Shown here: in pieces, positions 50,194 through 60,184 of the stretch
How the letters are laid out: each line of letters starts with the position of its first letter
How positions within the stretch are numbered: position 1 is the stretch's first letter
From: PALSA-1355 sp031400775
GTDB taxonomy: Bacteria > Planctomycetota > Planctomycetia > Pirellulales > PALSA-1355
Length of the DNA stretch: 64,000 nucleotides
Assembly: GCA_031400775.1 (NCBI GenBank)
Contig: JANNQN010000289.1
Span: 1-64,000, forward strand
Reading direction: 5' to 3'
Translations under genes and position numbers: made by a program
Notes under the pieces: model-generated
Databases searched by the model: none
The model's input: the letters and a program-made list of their open reading frames with translations, nothing else
Told to the model about the DNA's origin: nothing

Positions 50194-50889
50194 TCACTGC
50201 GCGGGGGCCTTGGCCGGCTTGCCGCGCAGCGTCAGGTTGTCGAAATTGCCCAGGTCGTCGAAGGCGCCGATGCCGATCTGGCCCCAGGTGAACGTGTCGT
50301 CGACGGCTTCCATGACCGGCCGCTTCATGTTGTCAAAAAAGATCTCCGTGTCGCCGTTCGACACGTCACGATCGATCTTCACCTTGTGCCAGGCATCGTC
50401 CCAGGCCGTGCCGGCCGTGGTCTCGGTCGATATCTTGGTTCGCGCGTCGCCGTTGACGATGAAAACCTGATTGGCGTGGTTGTCGGTCTTCTTGCCGAAA
50501 TGCACGTAATAAAAGTGCGCCGGATCTTGATAGCCGAAAACCAGCACCATGCTGCGATGGTCGTAGTCCTTGACCGTGCTTTGCAGGTCGATCTCAAGCA
50601 CGAAATCGCCGACCACCACGTCCTTGAACAGCGCGATATTCACCGGGCTGCGATAGGGCGGCTTATACGCGCTCTGCTGGAACAGGCTGTAGACGTTTCC
50701 CCGCGGCGTGGAGAGGATCTTCCACGATTGGGCGTCCATCGGCTGCCAGCGGCCAACGCCGTTCTCGAAATCGTCGCGCACAACCAGCGGCGCATCGGCC
50801 GCCAGGGCCGTGCTGGACAATCCAGCGATCGACATTACCGCGAACACCAGTAGCGCATGAGCCGATCGAATTGCTGCGTGCCGATGCAT
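50194..50889 (-). CDS. Secreted LamG-like beta-sandwich protein
   Basis: The 231-residue protein has a signal peptide (LLVFAVMSIAGLSSTALAAD, cleavage near residue 31). The rest looks like a concanavalin-type sandwich related to the DUF1080 proteins: VVRDDFENGVGRWQPMDAQSWKIL, SMVLVFGYQDPAHFYYVHFGKK and WHKVKIDRDVSNGDTEIFFDN. It probably binds a glycan or other extracellular ligand. It lies 10 bases downstream of hisG, so it may be read through from the histidine promoter, which is unusual for a secreted protein. Confidence 0.82.
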   Translation of the reverse strand: MHRHAAIRSAHALLVFAVMSIAGLSSTALAADAPLVVRDDFENGVGRWQPMDAQSWKILSTPRGNVYSLFQQSAYKPPYRSPVNIALFKDVVVGDFVLEIDLQSTVKDYDHRSMVLVFGYQDPAHFYYVHFGKKTDNHANQVFIVNGDARTKISTETTAGTAWDDAWHKVKIDRDVSNGDTEIFFDNMKRPVMEAVDDTFTWGQIGIGAFDDLGNFDNLTLRGKPAKAPAQ

Positions 50890-50899
50890 ATCAAGATTC

Positions 50900-51775
50900 C
50901 TATTCGATGATCTTGGTCAAGGCGTACTCGACGATACCGCGAGCGCCGGCGGACTTCAAGCGGGGGATGATGTTACGCACGATCGACTCGTCGAGAATCG
51001 TGTTCACGTCGACCCATTGCTCGTCGGACAGGCTGGAGACGGTCGGCTGTTGCAGGGCCGGCAACAGCGACAGCACCTGCTGCAACTTTTCGCGGGGCAC
51101 GTTCATCATCAGCCCGACTTTCCCCTCGGCCGCCATCGCCCCGCGCAGCATCAGCACGATGTCGTCGATCTTTTGTCGTTTCCAGGGATCGGCATAGCTG
51201 GCCCGATTGGCGATGAATCGCGGGGTGCTGGTCAGCACTTCGTCGAGGATTCGCAACTGGTTGGCCCGCAGCGAGCTGCCCGTCTCGGTCACTTCGACGA
51301 TGGCGTCGGCCAGCCTGGGCGGTTTGACTTCGGTCGCGCCCCAACTGAACTCGACCTTGGCCTTCACTCCGTGCCGCGCCAGATAGCGCTGCGTGAGGCC
51401 CACGGCCTCGGTGGCGATCCGCTTGCCTTCCAGGTCCTTGACACTCTGAAACGGCGAGTTCTCGGGCACGCACAGCACCCACCGCACGGGCCGGCGGCTG
51501 ACCTTGGAAAATACCAACTCGGCCACTTCGTGGACGTCCGAGCCGTTCTCCATGATCCAGTCGTAGCCGGTCAGTCCGGCGTCGAGCACGCCGTCTTCGA
51601 CATAGCGGGCCATCTCCTGCGCGCGGATCAGCATGCACTCGATCTGCTCGTCGTCGATCGTAGGGAAGTAGCTGCGCGAGTTGAAAGTGATCTTGTAGCC
51701 CGCCCGGCGAAACAACTCGCCGGTGGCTTCTTGCAGACTGCCCGCGGGTATTCCCAACTTCAACGAATTTGTCAT
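50900..51775 (-). CDS. hisG: ATP phosphoribosyltransferase, long form
   Basis: The 291-residue protein is the long HisG form with a C-terminal ACT-like regulatory domain (KVGLMMNVPREKLQQVLSLLPALQQPTVSSL). The catalytic part has LKLGIPAGSLQEATGELFRRAGYKI, DAGLTGYDWIMENG and DAIVEVTETGSSLRANQLRIL with the PRPP-binding loop. It catalyses the first step of histidine synthesis and is fed back on by histidine. Its start is 4 bases after the hisI stop, so the two are coupled. Confidence 0.96.
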   Translation of the reverse strand: MTNSLKLGIPAGSLQEATGELFRRAGYKITFNSRSYFPTIDDEQIECMLIRAQEMARYVEDGVLDAGLTGYDWIMENGSDVHEVAELVFSKVSRRPVRWVLCVPENSPFQSVKDLEGKRIATEAVGLTQRYLARHGVKAKVEFSWGATEVKPPRLADAIVEVTETGSSLRANQLRILDEVLTSTPRFIANRASYADPWKRQKIDDIVLMLRGAMAAEGKVGLMMNVPREKLQQVLSLLPALQQPTVSSLSDEQWVDVNTILDESIVRNIIPRLKSAGARGIVEYALTKIIE

Positions 51776-51779
51776 GCGC

Positions 51780-52175
51780 TTATTTCTTCTTGTAAACTTC
51801 CTTGGGATCGAAAACCCGCTCGCCGATAACTTTCAAACCCGCGGGCGTGACCTGGCGGAAGAAGCAGCTTGAGTATCCTTCGTGACAGGCTGCCCCGCCG
51901 ATCTGGTCGACCTTGAGCAGGATGGTGTCGGCGTCGCAATCGAGAAAGATGCCTTTGACAGTCTGCACGTTGCCGCTTTCTTCGCCTTTGCGCCACAGCT
52001 TGTTGCGGCTGCGGCTAAAGTAGACCGCGCGGCCGGTGGCCACGGTTTCGTCGTAGCTTTCCCGGTTCATGTAGGCCAACATCAGGACTTCGCCCGTGGC
52101 GGCATCCTGCGCGATCGCCGGCAGCAGTCCGTCCCCCTTGGAGAAATCGGGCGTTTGAGAAGCAGGGGTGGTCAC
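51780..52175 (-). CDS. hisI: Phosphoribosyl-AMP cyclohydrolase
   Basis: The 131-residue protein is a stand-alone HisI. Metal-binding DCDADTILLKVDQIG and cysteines in GGAACHEGYSSCFFR fit the Zn/Mg enzyme, and VLMLAYMNRESYDETVATGRAVYFSRSRNKLWRKGEESGN is the family's core. It opens the purine ring of phosphoribosyl-AMP, the third step of histidine synthesis. The gene precedes hisG by 4 bases. Confidence 0.97.
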   Translation of the reverse strand: MTTPASQTPDFSKGDGLLPAIAQDAATGEVLMLAYMNRESYDETVATGRAVYFSRSRNKLWRKGEESGNVQTVKGIFLDCDADTILLKVDQIGGAACHEGYSSCFFRQVTPAGLKVIGERVFDPKEVYKKK

Positions 52176-52306
52176 GGCAGATAAACTCCGAAGGACAGTG
52201 TCGCGCGAGTGAAAAACTAGAGTTCTAGGGGACTCACGTCAGCCGGCGAAACGTCTCAGCATAGTCGCTAGATAGCGCCAGTTCCAGCGCGCTGGGAACG
52301 GGTGTC

Positions 52307-52555
52307 TCAAATGTGTGTTGCCGGCGTTAGGCATTGCTCGTGCCAAATGCCTGGAACGTCGAGCAACTCATAAAGGACATCGCCGCGGTGGTAGAAGCTC
52401 ACTCGTTCGACCGATGCGGTTCGTCCAGCGTAGGCAAGTTGAGTTGGCTCAAGGTTGTGGTGGTATTTCCAGGTTTGGTCGAACTCTTGTAGTTGCTGCA
52501 AGTCGGCAATTCGGACCTGTGAGCCGACAGGGAAATCTTCGTTGTATAGGGCCAT
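52307..52555 (-). CDS. Small uncharacterised protein
   Basis: The 82-residue product has no signal peptide or membrane span. The segment AGRTASVERVSFYHRGDVLYELLDVPGIWHEQCL looks like a small SH3-like beta protein; similar short proteins occur in other bacteria, but I know no function. It is separate from hisI by 131 bases. No strong ribosome site precedes the ATG at 52555, but the composition supports a real gene. Confidence 0.65.
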   Translation of the reverse strand: MALYNEDFPVGSQVRIADLQQLQEFDQTWKYHHNLEPTQLAYAGRTASVERVSFYHRGDVLYELLDVPGIWHEQCLTPATHI

Positions 52556-52711
52556 CGTGTCAGCGGTTCACAACCGTCTTGAATAGTTCGTCAAAGCTCC
52601 AAACGTGCCCAGTCAGTCCTGCCATCATAGCAGCCGTGCCCCGCTTCGCGCCGTTCGCCCCCGACTAGCCGGTCTGCCAACAGAAGATTTTTGGGCTGAC
52701 GCACGCCCTGC

Positions 52712-52723
52712 TATACTGCCGGG
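52712..52723 (+). promoter_or_regulatory. -10 element directly before a TolB-like gene (leaderless candidate)
   Basis: TATACT (52712-52717) ends 6 bases before the ATG at 52724, so transcription would begin at or next to the start codon. The -35 is weak (TTTTTG-like at 52688). Confidence 0.4.
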
Positions 52724-53569
52724 ATGATTTCATATTGGCGACACGTCTTGCTCACGCTCGTGGCATTGGCGGCCGCGCCGTTGCACGCGCAAGAGAAACC
52801 GTCGGCGATTTGGGTCATGAAGGCGGACGGCAGCCAGGCGCGCAAATTGGTCGACGTCGAAGGTCACACGGACCAGGCGGCGGCTCGCTGGTCGCGAGAT
52901 GGCAAGCAGGTCCTCTTCGACGCAGTGGACGCGAATACGCGCGCTCGCGAGCTGTTTGTCGTCAACGCCGATGGCAGCCGGCTTCGCAAACTGGGTCCTG
53001 GTGCGCGGGCCGATTGGTCCCCCGACGGCAAGCAAATCGTCTCGGACGATGGGCGCGAGGCTTTCGTGCAGAACGTGGATGGCCAGGGACGCGACAGAAT
53101 CACCACCGGACGATCGCCGCGATGGTCGCCCGACGGCAGTCAGATCGCCGTAGCCGAGGACCGCAATTTGCATATCGTCGATATGGTGACCAACGAACGG
53201 CGGGCCTTGTTTGCGGAGCCTTTCTCCACGTTATACGAAGGAGTTTGTTGGTCGCCGGATGGGAAAGATATCGCGCTGGTCTGCCATCCCGTTGACGGAC
53301 CGCGTCGACAGTTGCTGATCGTCAGTTCGCAGGGCGCCGAGCGGGGCGTGCGGCCCCGGTTGCAAACGGAAGGCGGGATGTCCAGCACGCCCTGCTATTC
53401 ACCGGACGGCAAAAAGATCGCCTACTCGGCCGCCTATCTGATCCTGATCGTGGACGTCGAAGGCAGCGGGCGGCCGAAGATGCTGCCGGATCAGAAAGGT
53501 CAGAACTTCGAGCCCGACTGGTCGCCCGATGGGAAATGGATCGCGTTCACGAGCGATCGGGAGCCGTAA
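52724..53569 (+). CDS. Secreted TolB-like (PD40) propeller protein
   Basis: The 281-residue protein has a signal peptide (MISYWRHVLLTLVALAAAPLHAQE) and PD40 repeats: IWVMKADGSQARKLVDVEGHTDQAAARWSRDGKQVLF, RADWSPDGKQIVSDDG, PRWSPDGSQIAVAEDR and PDWSPDGKWIAFTSDR. It should form a six-bladed propeller like the C-terminal part of TolB but lacks the TolB N-terminal domain. It is a paralogue of the proteins at 8792 and 62007. Confidence 0.88.
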   Translation: MISYWRHVLLTLVALAAAPLHAQEKPSAIWVMKADGSQARKLVDVEGHTDQAAARWSRDGKQVLFDAVDANTRARELFVVNADGSRLRKLGPGARADWSPDGKQIVSDDGREAFVQNVDGQGRDRITTGRSPRWSPDGSQIAVAEDRNLHIVDMVTNERRALFAEPFSTLYEGVCWSPDGKDIALVCHPVDGPRRQLLIVSSQGAERGVRPRLQTEGGMSSTPCYSPDGKKIAYSAAYLILIVDVEGSGRPKMLPDQKGQNFEPDWSPDGKWIAFTSDREP

Positions 53570-53990
53570 CGGCCGCTGCTGCCTTTCCTGGTGGAATGCT
53601 GGAACGAGCGGCCTATCAGGACGGCACCGGCGTTCATGTCTGATTCTCCCATTGGGCGACCACTAACCCGACGCGCCGGCCTTGCAGAATAGCGTCCCAA
53701 TAGCAGGGGTCCACCTCTCTACGCCTGTACGACGAGGAACCGCTAATGGATGCGAATGAACGCTAATCAAGAGAACAGCGGGAATGTATTCGCGACTATT
53801 CGCGTGCATTCGCGGTCCACAATTCGAAAGGTAACTCGTGGCGCTTACCCTCGCCGGCGCGTCGGGTTAGTGGGGATTCGAGAAGGTCGCGAGCGACCGA
53901 GCGCGCCTTGCCGCGCTCCGGCGAGCGGGTATGGTGATAGCGGAGCCTTTTGCTCCATTCACAAGCTAATTCGCTCGCCGCAGGATAACC
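53570..53990. other. Gene-free stretch with imperfect inverted repeat
   Basis: The 421 bases hold the inverted repeat at 53738-53816 and no convincing gene. A short frame on the plus strand lacks family features. Confidence 0.55.
53738..53816. repeat. Imperfect inverted repeat of dispersed ATTCGCG type
   Basis: The left arm (53738-53767) contains GCGAATGAACGCTAAT and the right arm (53788-53816) contains ATTCGCGTGCATTCGCGG; they pair over about 29 bases with several mismatches. Confidence 0.6.
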
Positions 53991-54215
53991 ATGACCGATT
54001 CGCAACCCGCCCGACAGTCGCAACGGATGGTGCTGGCTCTGATTTTTGGCGGGCTGGTGCTGTGGGGGGCTTATGTCGCGATCGGCGCGTTTCTCTACAA
54101 CCGCAATCCGTGGCGGCCGCTGATCATCATGACGTCGGTCGGCCTGTTTCTGGGAATTTGGCTATTGTTGTTGTGGTCGCGCAGCCGGCGGCTGCCGCCG
54201 AAGATCGGGGACTAA
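53991..54215 (+). CDS. Small two-span membrane protein
   Basis: The 74-residue product has two hydrophobic spans (MVLALIFGGLVLWGAYVAIGAFL and LIIMTSVGLFLGIWLLLLW) separated by YNRNPWRP. AGGA lies 5 bases before the ATG at 53991. Small proteins with this layout are common in planctomycetes; function unknown. Confidence 0.75.
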   Translation: MTDSQPARQSQRMVLALIFGGLVLWGAYVAIGAFLYNRNPWRPLIIMTSVGLFLGIWLLLLWSRSRRLPPKIGD

Positions 54216-54525
54216 CCGCTCGATGCAATTGCAGGCAGCGGAACTGTCCGCCGGCTCCCACGTCCCTGACGTGCCGCCGAAAAATCGACTCAACGTCCGG
54301 CCGATTCCCGCCTTGCATGCTCCCTGCCGCCGAGCGCGCGGCGACCCAAAGCCGGCCAGCGGCCGTAGAATTGACTGCGATCCGAGTGGTTCGACGTTGT
54401 TGATTCAGGGGCGATTGGGGCATAATCCGCCAAGCCCGTTCCACGGCTGCTCGATAGTTCTCGGATAGGGACTAAAGGGGTAGTGATTAAACGGGCAGGG
54501 CCGCGTTCCGCAAGAGGCTTATTTC
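54216..54525. other. Intergenic stretch without recognised gene
   Basis: Short open frames occur but none has family features. It presumably holds the promoter of the decarboxylase gene at 54526. Confidence 0.5.
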
Positions 54526-56229
<1,704 letters not shown>

Positions 56230-56262
56230 CGCCAGCCCAACCGCCGCGGCCAAAGCGATGCC

Positions 56263-57063
56263 ATGCCGCCATTTTCCAACTCCGTGATCGTCATCACCGG
56301 CGCCTCGACGGGGCTTGGCCGGGCGTTGGCGCTCGAGCTGGCGACGCAACGGCCCAAGCTGGTGCTGGCCGCCCGCGATCAGGCGCGGTTGGAGCAAGTC
56401 GCGGGCGACTGCCGGCGGCTGGGGGCCGAAGCGCTGGTCGTGGCGGTTGACCTGTGCAAGCGCGAGCAGTGCCAACATCTGATCGAGCGAACGTCCGAGC
56501 ATTTTGGCCGCCTTGACGTGCTGGTCAACAACGCCGGCCGGGCGATGTGGGCCCGCTTCGACGAACTGGCCGATCCAGGGATTTTCGACGAGCTGATGCG
56601 GCTCAACTACCTGGGCAGCGTGCATTGCACACACTACGCCCTGCCGATGTTGAAGGAATCGCGGGGGCTGATCGTGGCGATGGCCAGCCTGTCGGGCTTG
56701 ATCGGAGTGCCGCTGTTGTCGGGCTATGCGGCCACGAAGCACGCCATGATCGGCTTCTTCGAGTCGATTCGGATCGAGCTGGCCGAAAGCGGCGTGGGGG
56801 TGACGATCGTCGCGCCGGATTTCGTTCAATCCGAGATTCTGCGGCGGGCCGTCGACGCCGAGGGGCGGGCGCTGGAGGTGAGCCCGCTCGACCAGGCGAA
56901 TCTCTTGGCAGCCGACGTTTTTGCCCGGAGGGTGGTGAAAGCCATTCAGCGTCGCGAGCGGCTGGTGCTGACCTCGTACCGATCGCGCTGGGCTCGCTGG
57001 GGACAGTTGGTGGCCCCCAGGCTCGTCGATTGGATCGCGAAATCGGCCGTGAGATTCCGCTGA
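56263..57063 (+). CDS. Short-chain dehydrogenase/reductase
   Basis: The 266-residue protein has the SDR glycine motif TGASTGLGRALALE, the NNAG segment (VLVNNAGRAMWARF), catalytic Ser in VAMASLSG and YAATK (Tyr and Lys of the active site). The C-terminal part with VVKAIQRRERLVLTSYRSRW resembles DltE/YqjQ-type enzymes. Substrate unknown. Probably cotranscribed with the ThDP decarboxylase upstream. Confidence 0.92.
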   Translation: MPPFSNSVIVITGASTGLGRALALELATQRPKLVLAARDQARLEQVAGDCRRLGAEALVVAVDLCKREQCQHLIERTSEHFGRLDVLVNNAGRAMWARFDELADPGIFDELMRLNYLGSVHCTHYALPMLKESRGLIVAMASLSGLIGVPLLSGYAATKHAMIGFFESIRIELAESGVGVTIVAPDFVQSEILRRAVDAEGRALEVSPLDQANLLAADVFARRVVKAIQRRERLVLTSYRSRWARWGQLVAPRLVDWIAKSAVRFR

Positions 57064-57163
57064 CAATCGGTATTGGGGCGACCGGCCGCGCGACGTTAAG
57101 ATTCTCGCCGACAAATGCGCTCCCTTTCGCTTCCAGGGTACCGATAATTCGCGTCGATACTTC

Positions 57164-58207
57164 ATGACCCACCCCGCACCGAACGCCCGAATTCTGATCG
57201 TGCGATTAAGCGCCATCGGCGACGTGTTGCACGGCCTGCCGGTGCTGAACGCGCTGCGCGATTCGTTGCCCGGCGCGTTTTTGGCCTGGGTGGTCGAGGG
57301 CCGCGCGGCGCAATTGCTGCGGGGGCATCGAGCCTTGGACGAGCTGGTCGAACTTCCGCGAGGCTGGCTTAAGTCGCCCCTCGCAATCCTCGATCTGCGC
57401 CGCAAGCTGCGCTTCCTGGGCTTCGACGTCACGATCGATCTGCAAGGACTGAGCAAAAGCGCGATCGCCGCGCGGCTTTCGGGCGCGCCGCGCCGCATCG
57501 GGTTCGACGGCGTCGACGGCCGCGAGATCAGCCCCTGGCTGAACAACGAACGGGTCGAGGCCACGCGAACCCACGTGATCGACCGCAATCTCGAGTTGCT
57601 GGGCCGCTTGGGAATATTGAATCCGGCGGTTCGCTTCGACCTGACGGATACTTCAGCGACCGCCTCCGCCGTCGACAACATGCTGGAGTCGCTAAGGCCC
57701 AATGCGAGCTTCGCGGTCATCAATCCCGGCGCCGGTTGGAACTCCAAGCTCTGGCCCGCCCCGCGCTACGGCGCCGTGGCGCGGCACTTGGGACAGGCGC
57801 GCGGATTGAAGTCGCTGGTCGTGTGGGCCGGAGATCAGGAGCGCGCCTGGGCCGAGGAGATCGTCGCCGGCTCGGGCGGCTTTGCATCGCGCGCGCCATC
57901 CACCAGCTTGCCGGAACTGGCGGCGCTGGTGCGGCGGGCAGTGCTATTCGTCGGCTCCGACACGGGCCCGCTGCACCTGGCGGCCGCGGTGGGCACGCCC
58001 TGCGTGGGCATGTTTGGCCCTTCGCCGGGAGAACGCAACGGGCCCTACGGCTCGACGCACGTCACGCTGCAAAAGGTCCGGATGACCGGCTCCAGCAAGG
58101 AGCGGCGAACGGCCAGCGGAGATGCGATGGCCGCCATCTCGATAGACGACGTATGCGCGGCGTGCGACCGGATTCTCGATCGCCTGTCGCTAAAGCTGAC
58201 AGGCTAG
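57164..58207 (+). CDS. Glycosyltransferase family 9 (heptosyltransferase-like)
   Basis: The 347-residue protein matches GT9: RILIVRLSAIGDVLHGLPVLNALRDSLPGAFLAWVVEGR, DVTIDLQGLSKSAIAARLSGAPRRIGFDG and a GT-B C-terminal end (FVGSDTGPLHLAAAVGTPCVGMFGPSPGERNGPYG). It transfers a heptose or other sugar to lipid A core-like glycan. The acceptor in planctomycetes is not known. It is followed by a GT2 gene on the opposite strand. Confidence 0.93.
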   Translation: MTHPAPNARILIVRLSAIGDVLHGLPVLNALRDSLPGAFLAWVVEGRAAQLLRGHRALDELVELPRGWLKSPLAILDLRRKLRFLGFDVTIDLQGLSKSAIAARLSGAPRRIGFDGVDGREISPWLNNERVEATRTHVIDRNLELLGRLGILNPAVRFDLTDTSATASAVDNMLESLRPNASFAVINPGAGWNSKLWPAPRYGAVARHLGQARGLKSLVVWAGDQERAWAEEIVAGSGGFASRAPSTSLPELAALVRRAVLFVGSDTGPLHLAAAVGTPCVGMFGPSPGERNGPYGSTHVTLQKVRMTGSSKERRTASGDAMAAISIDDVCAACDRILDRLSLKLTG

Positions 58208-58235
58208 TCCCAACTGGGTCCAGTCACGCTTCGCG

Positions 58236-59126
58236 TCACGCAGCTCGCAGTCGGGATTTCTGTGCGTCCGAAGAAGCCGCGTCGGCCTCCGACATCTCGG
58301 GCCCGGCGAAGCGAATCAGTTGCGGAGCGCCGGCCGAGCGCTCGGCTTCCGGATCGGGCTGAGCTTTGGCGTAATGAAGCTCCCACAATCGGGCCTGCTT
58401 CATGAATACGTAGAACGACGTGTAGGCGCAAATCTGCAAGCCCGGAATGCCATCCAGGAAACCACCTCGCAACAGATACAGTTGCAGGAACCGCGCGGGC
58501 GCCCGGAAGAACATCGAAATCAGGCTGACCTTCTTGCCTTCGTCGCGAAGGTTCAACGAGCCCCAGGTGGCATAGCGGTTGAGCTTGTGCCAATAATCCT
58601 CGGAGCTCCAGGTCGTATAGTGATCGAACGGCTGCTTGAGCCGGCGCACGCGCGCACGCGGCATCTCGATTTCGGCGTGTACCCATCGCTCGCGATAGCG
58701 GCCCACGTCGCGGCGAAACAATCGCAACACGTCGTCGCGATTCCAACCGCAATGCGCAATGTGGTAGCCGAGATAGTGGTTGCGGCGCCCGATCCAGTAG
58801 CCGTCGATCTCGGGCTGCGGGGCGGCGAGCACTTGCCGAATCTCGGCCGCCAGCTTGTCGGTCACGCGCTCGTCGGCATCGACGATCAGCACCCAGGGAT
58901 GGCGAGCCTGAGGGATGGCCCAATTCTTGAAATTGGCCGAATGCACGTATTCGCGCTCGATGATGCGGCAACCGCCGGCGTCGCGGACGATGTCCAGAGT
59001 GCCATCCTTGGAACCAGAATCGGCAATCAGAATTTCGTCGGCGACCGAGCGGGCAGACTCGATGCAGGGCCGGATGTTGCGACGCTCGTCCTTGCAGGGA
59101 ATCAATACGGTGAGCTTGGCCGTCAT
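58236..59126 (-). CDS. Glycosyltransferase family 2, WaaE/KdtX-like
   Basis: The ATG at 59126 is favoured since AGGA lies 8 bases before it; an ATG 3 codons upstream overlaps that site. The 296-residue protein has the GT2 start LTVLIPCKDERRNIRPCIESARSVADEILIADSGSKDGT and a DxD-type VDADERV. The WNRDDVLRLFRRDVGRYRERWVHAEIEM segment resembles core beta-1,4-glucosyltransferases. It is convergent with GT9 at 57164. A probable envelope glycan enzyme. Confidence 0.9.
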   Translation of the reverse strand: MTAKLTVLIPCKDERRNIRPCIESARSVADEILIADSGSKDGTLDIVRDAGGCRIIEREYVHSANFKNWAIPQARHPWVLIVDADERVTDKLAAEIRQVLAAPQPEIDGYWIGRRNHYLGYHIAHCGWNRDDVLRLFRRDVGRYRERWVHAEIEMPRARVRRLKQPFDHYTTWSSEDYWHKLNRYATWGSLNLRDEGKKVSLISMFFRAPARFLQLYLLRGGFLDGIPGLQICAYTSFYVFMKQARLWELHYAKAQPDPEAERSAGAPQLIRFAGPEMSEADAASSDAQKSRLRAA

Positions 59127-59379
59127 GGGACGCATCCTGGGGCAAAGACACTAGAAACACTCCGCCGTTATAAGTGTCGGCCGCGGCAAAGCCGATACTT
59201 TCGAGAATTGCGCCGCAATCCGAAAAATCTCGCCCAAGTCCCCAGCTTACGCCCAGCTTACGAATCGTGGGCCGCTTGGGCATCGCGAAGGGGGCGCGGA
59301 CTCAGGCTCAAATGCCCGATGTGCTAGCGTGCCGCGGCTCGAGACGGCAATCGTGGCGGGTTTCCGGCGCCGCGAGAAA

Positions 59380-59991
59380 TCACGAAGCCGGCGGAGCGCC
59401 CCTGCCCTGCCCGTACAGAAACGGATTCATCGAGGGGTCGTTATACATCTTGAACTGGAAGTAGACCTTCAACCGCTTGCGGCCGGCGAAGATATCGTCC
59501 AGCAGTTCCGATAGCGCCCGCGACAGATCGCGGTGTTGCTCGGCCAGGATCTCGAGCCGCGCGCGTGCCTTGGCGCGGTGCTCTTCGCTGGCATCCGCGC
59601 GGTCAGCCTGTTCCTGCATGTGGAAGCGCCGCAGGGACAGGATCGAAAGCCGGTCGATCGTGCTGCCGGGGGTTTCCGTGTTCTGGCGGGCGTCGGCGGC
59701 GGGCACGACATTCTGCGCCGCCAGCTCGCGCAGCAAGTAAGCGTCGAGCTGCTCGATCGCGTCGTTGCGCCGCTGGTTGAAACCGTCAATCGCGCGTTTG
59801 ACCGCGGCGATCCGCTCGTCGCCCACGTTGGGGCTGCGGGCCACATCTTCCTCGTGCCACAACTGGTAATTGTACGTGTGCTGCTGGCAGACCACTTGCA
59901 GAAACCCTTGGTAGGGATTGCTGATTTCCTGCGTATGCCACAGCGCGACCGTTTGGACTTGCAAGTCGGTGATTTGTTGAACGTCGATCAT
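59380..59991 (-). CDS. DUF4254 protein
   Basis: The ATG at 59991 gives 203 residues, with IDVQQITDLQVQTVALWHTQEISNPYQGFLQVVCQQHTYNYQLWHEEDVARSP at the start. The conserved NTETPGSTIDRLSILSLRRFHMQEQA segment follows. DUF4254 proteins are all-alpha and often sit among glycan-synthesis genes; function unknown. It lies upstream of the GT2 gene on the same strand, although 253 bases separate them. Confidence 0.88.
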   Translation of the reverse strand: MIDVQQITDLQVQTVALWHTQEISNPYQGFLQVVCQQHTYNYQLWHEEDVARSPNVGDERIAAVKRAIDGFNQRRNDAIEQLDAYLLRELAAQNVVPAADARQNTETPGSTIDRLSILSLRRFHMQEQADRADASEEHRAKARARLEILAEQHRDLSRALSELLDDIFAGRKRLKVYFQFKMYNDPSMNPFLYGQGRGAPPAS

Positions 59992-60184
59992 ACGTGCGAT
60001 GTCGCGATTTTGTTGCCGAGCGAAACGCCGGGAGAATTCCAGGGAACGGCCGAATTTTATCGCCGCTGCTGGCCGCTCACAAGGCGCCACGGCGCAGTCA
60101 TGCCTCGCCGGCAATGCGTTGATCTAGGCCGCACCAGCGGGCAGGCATAGAATGAACTTAATGGCATCCTCGACGGAGTACTCC

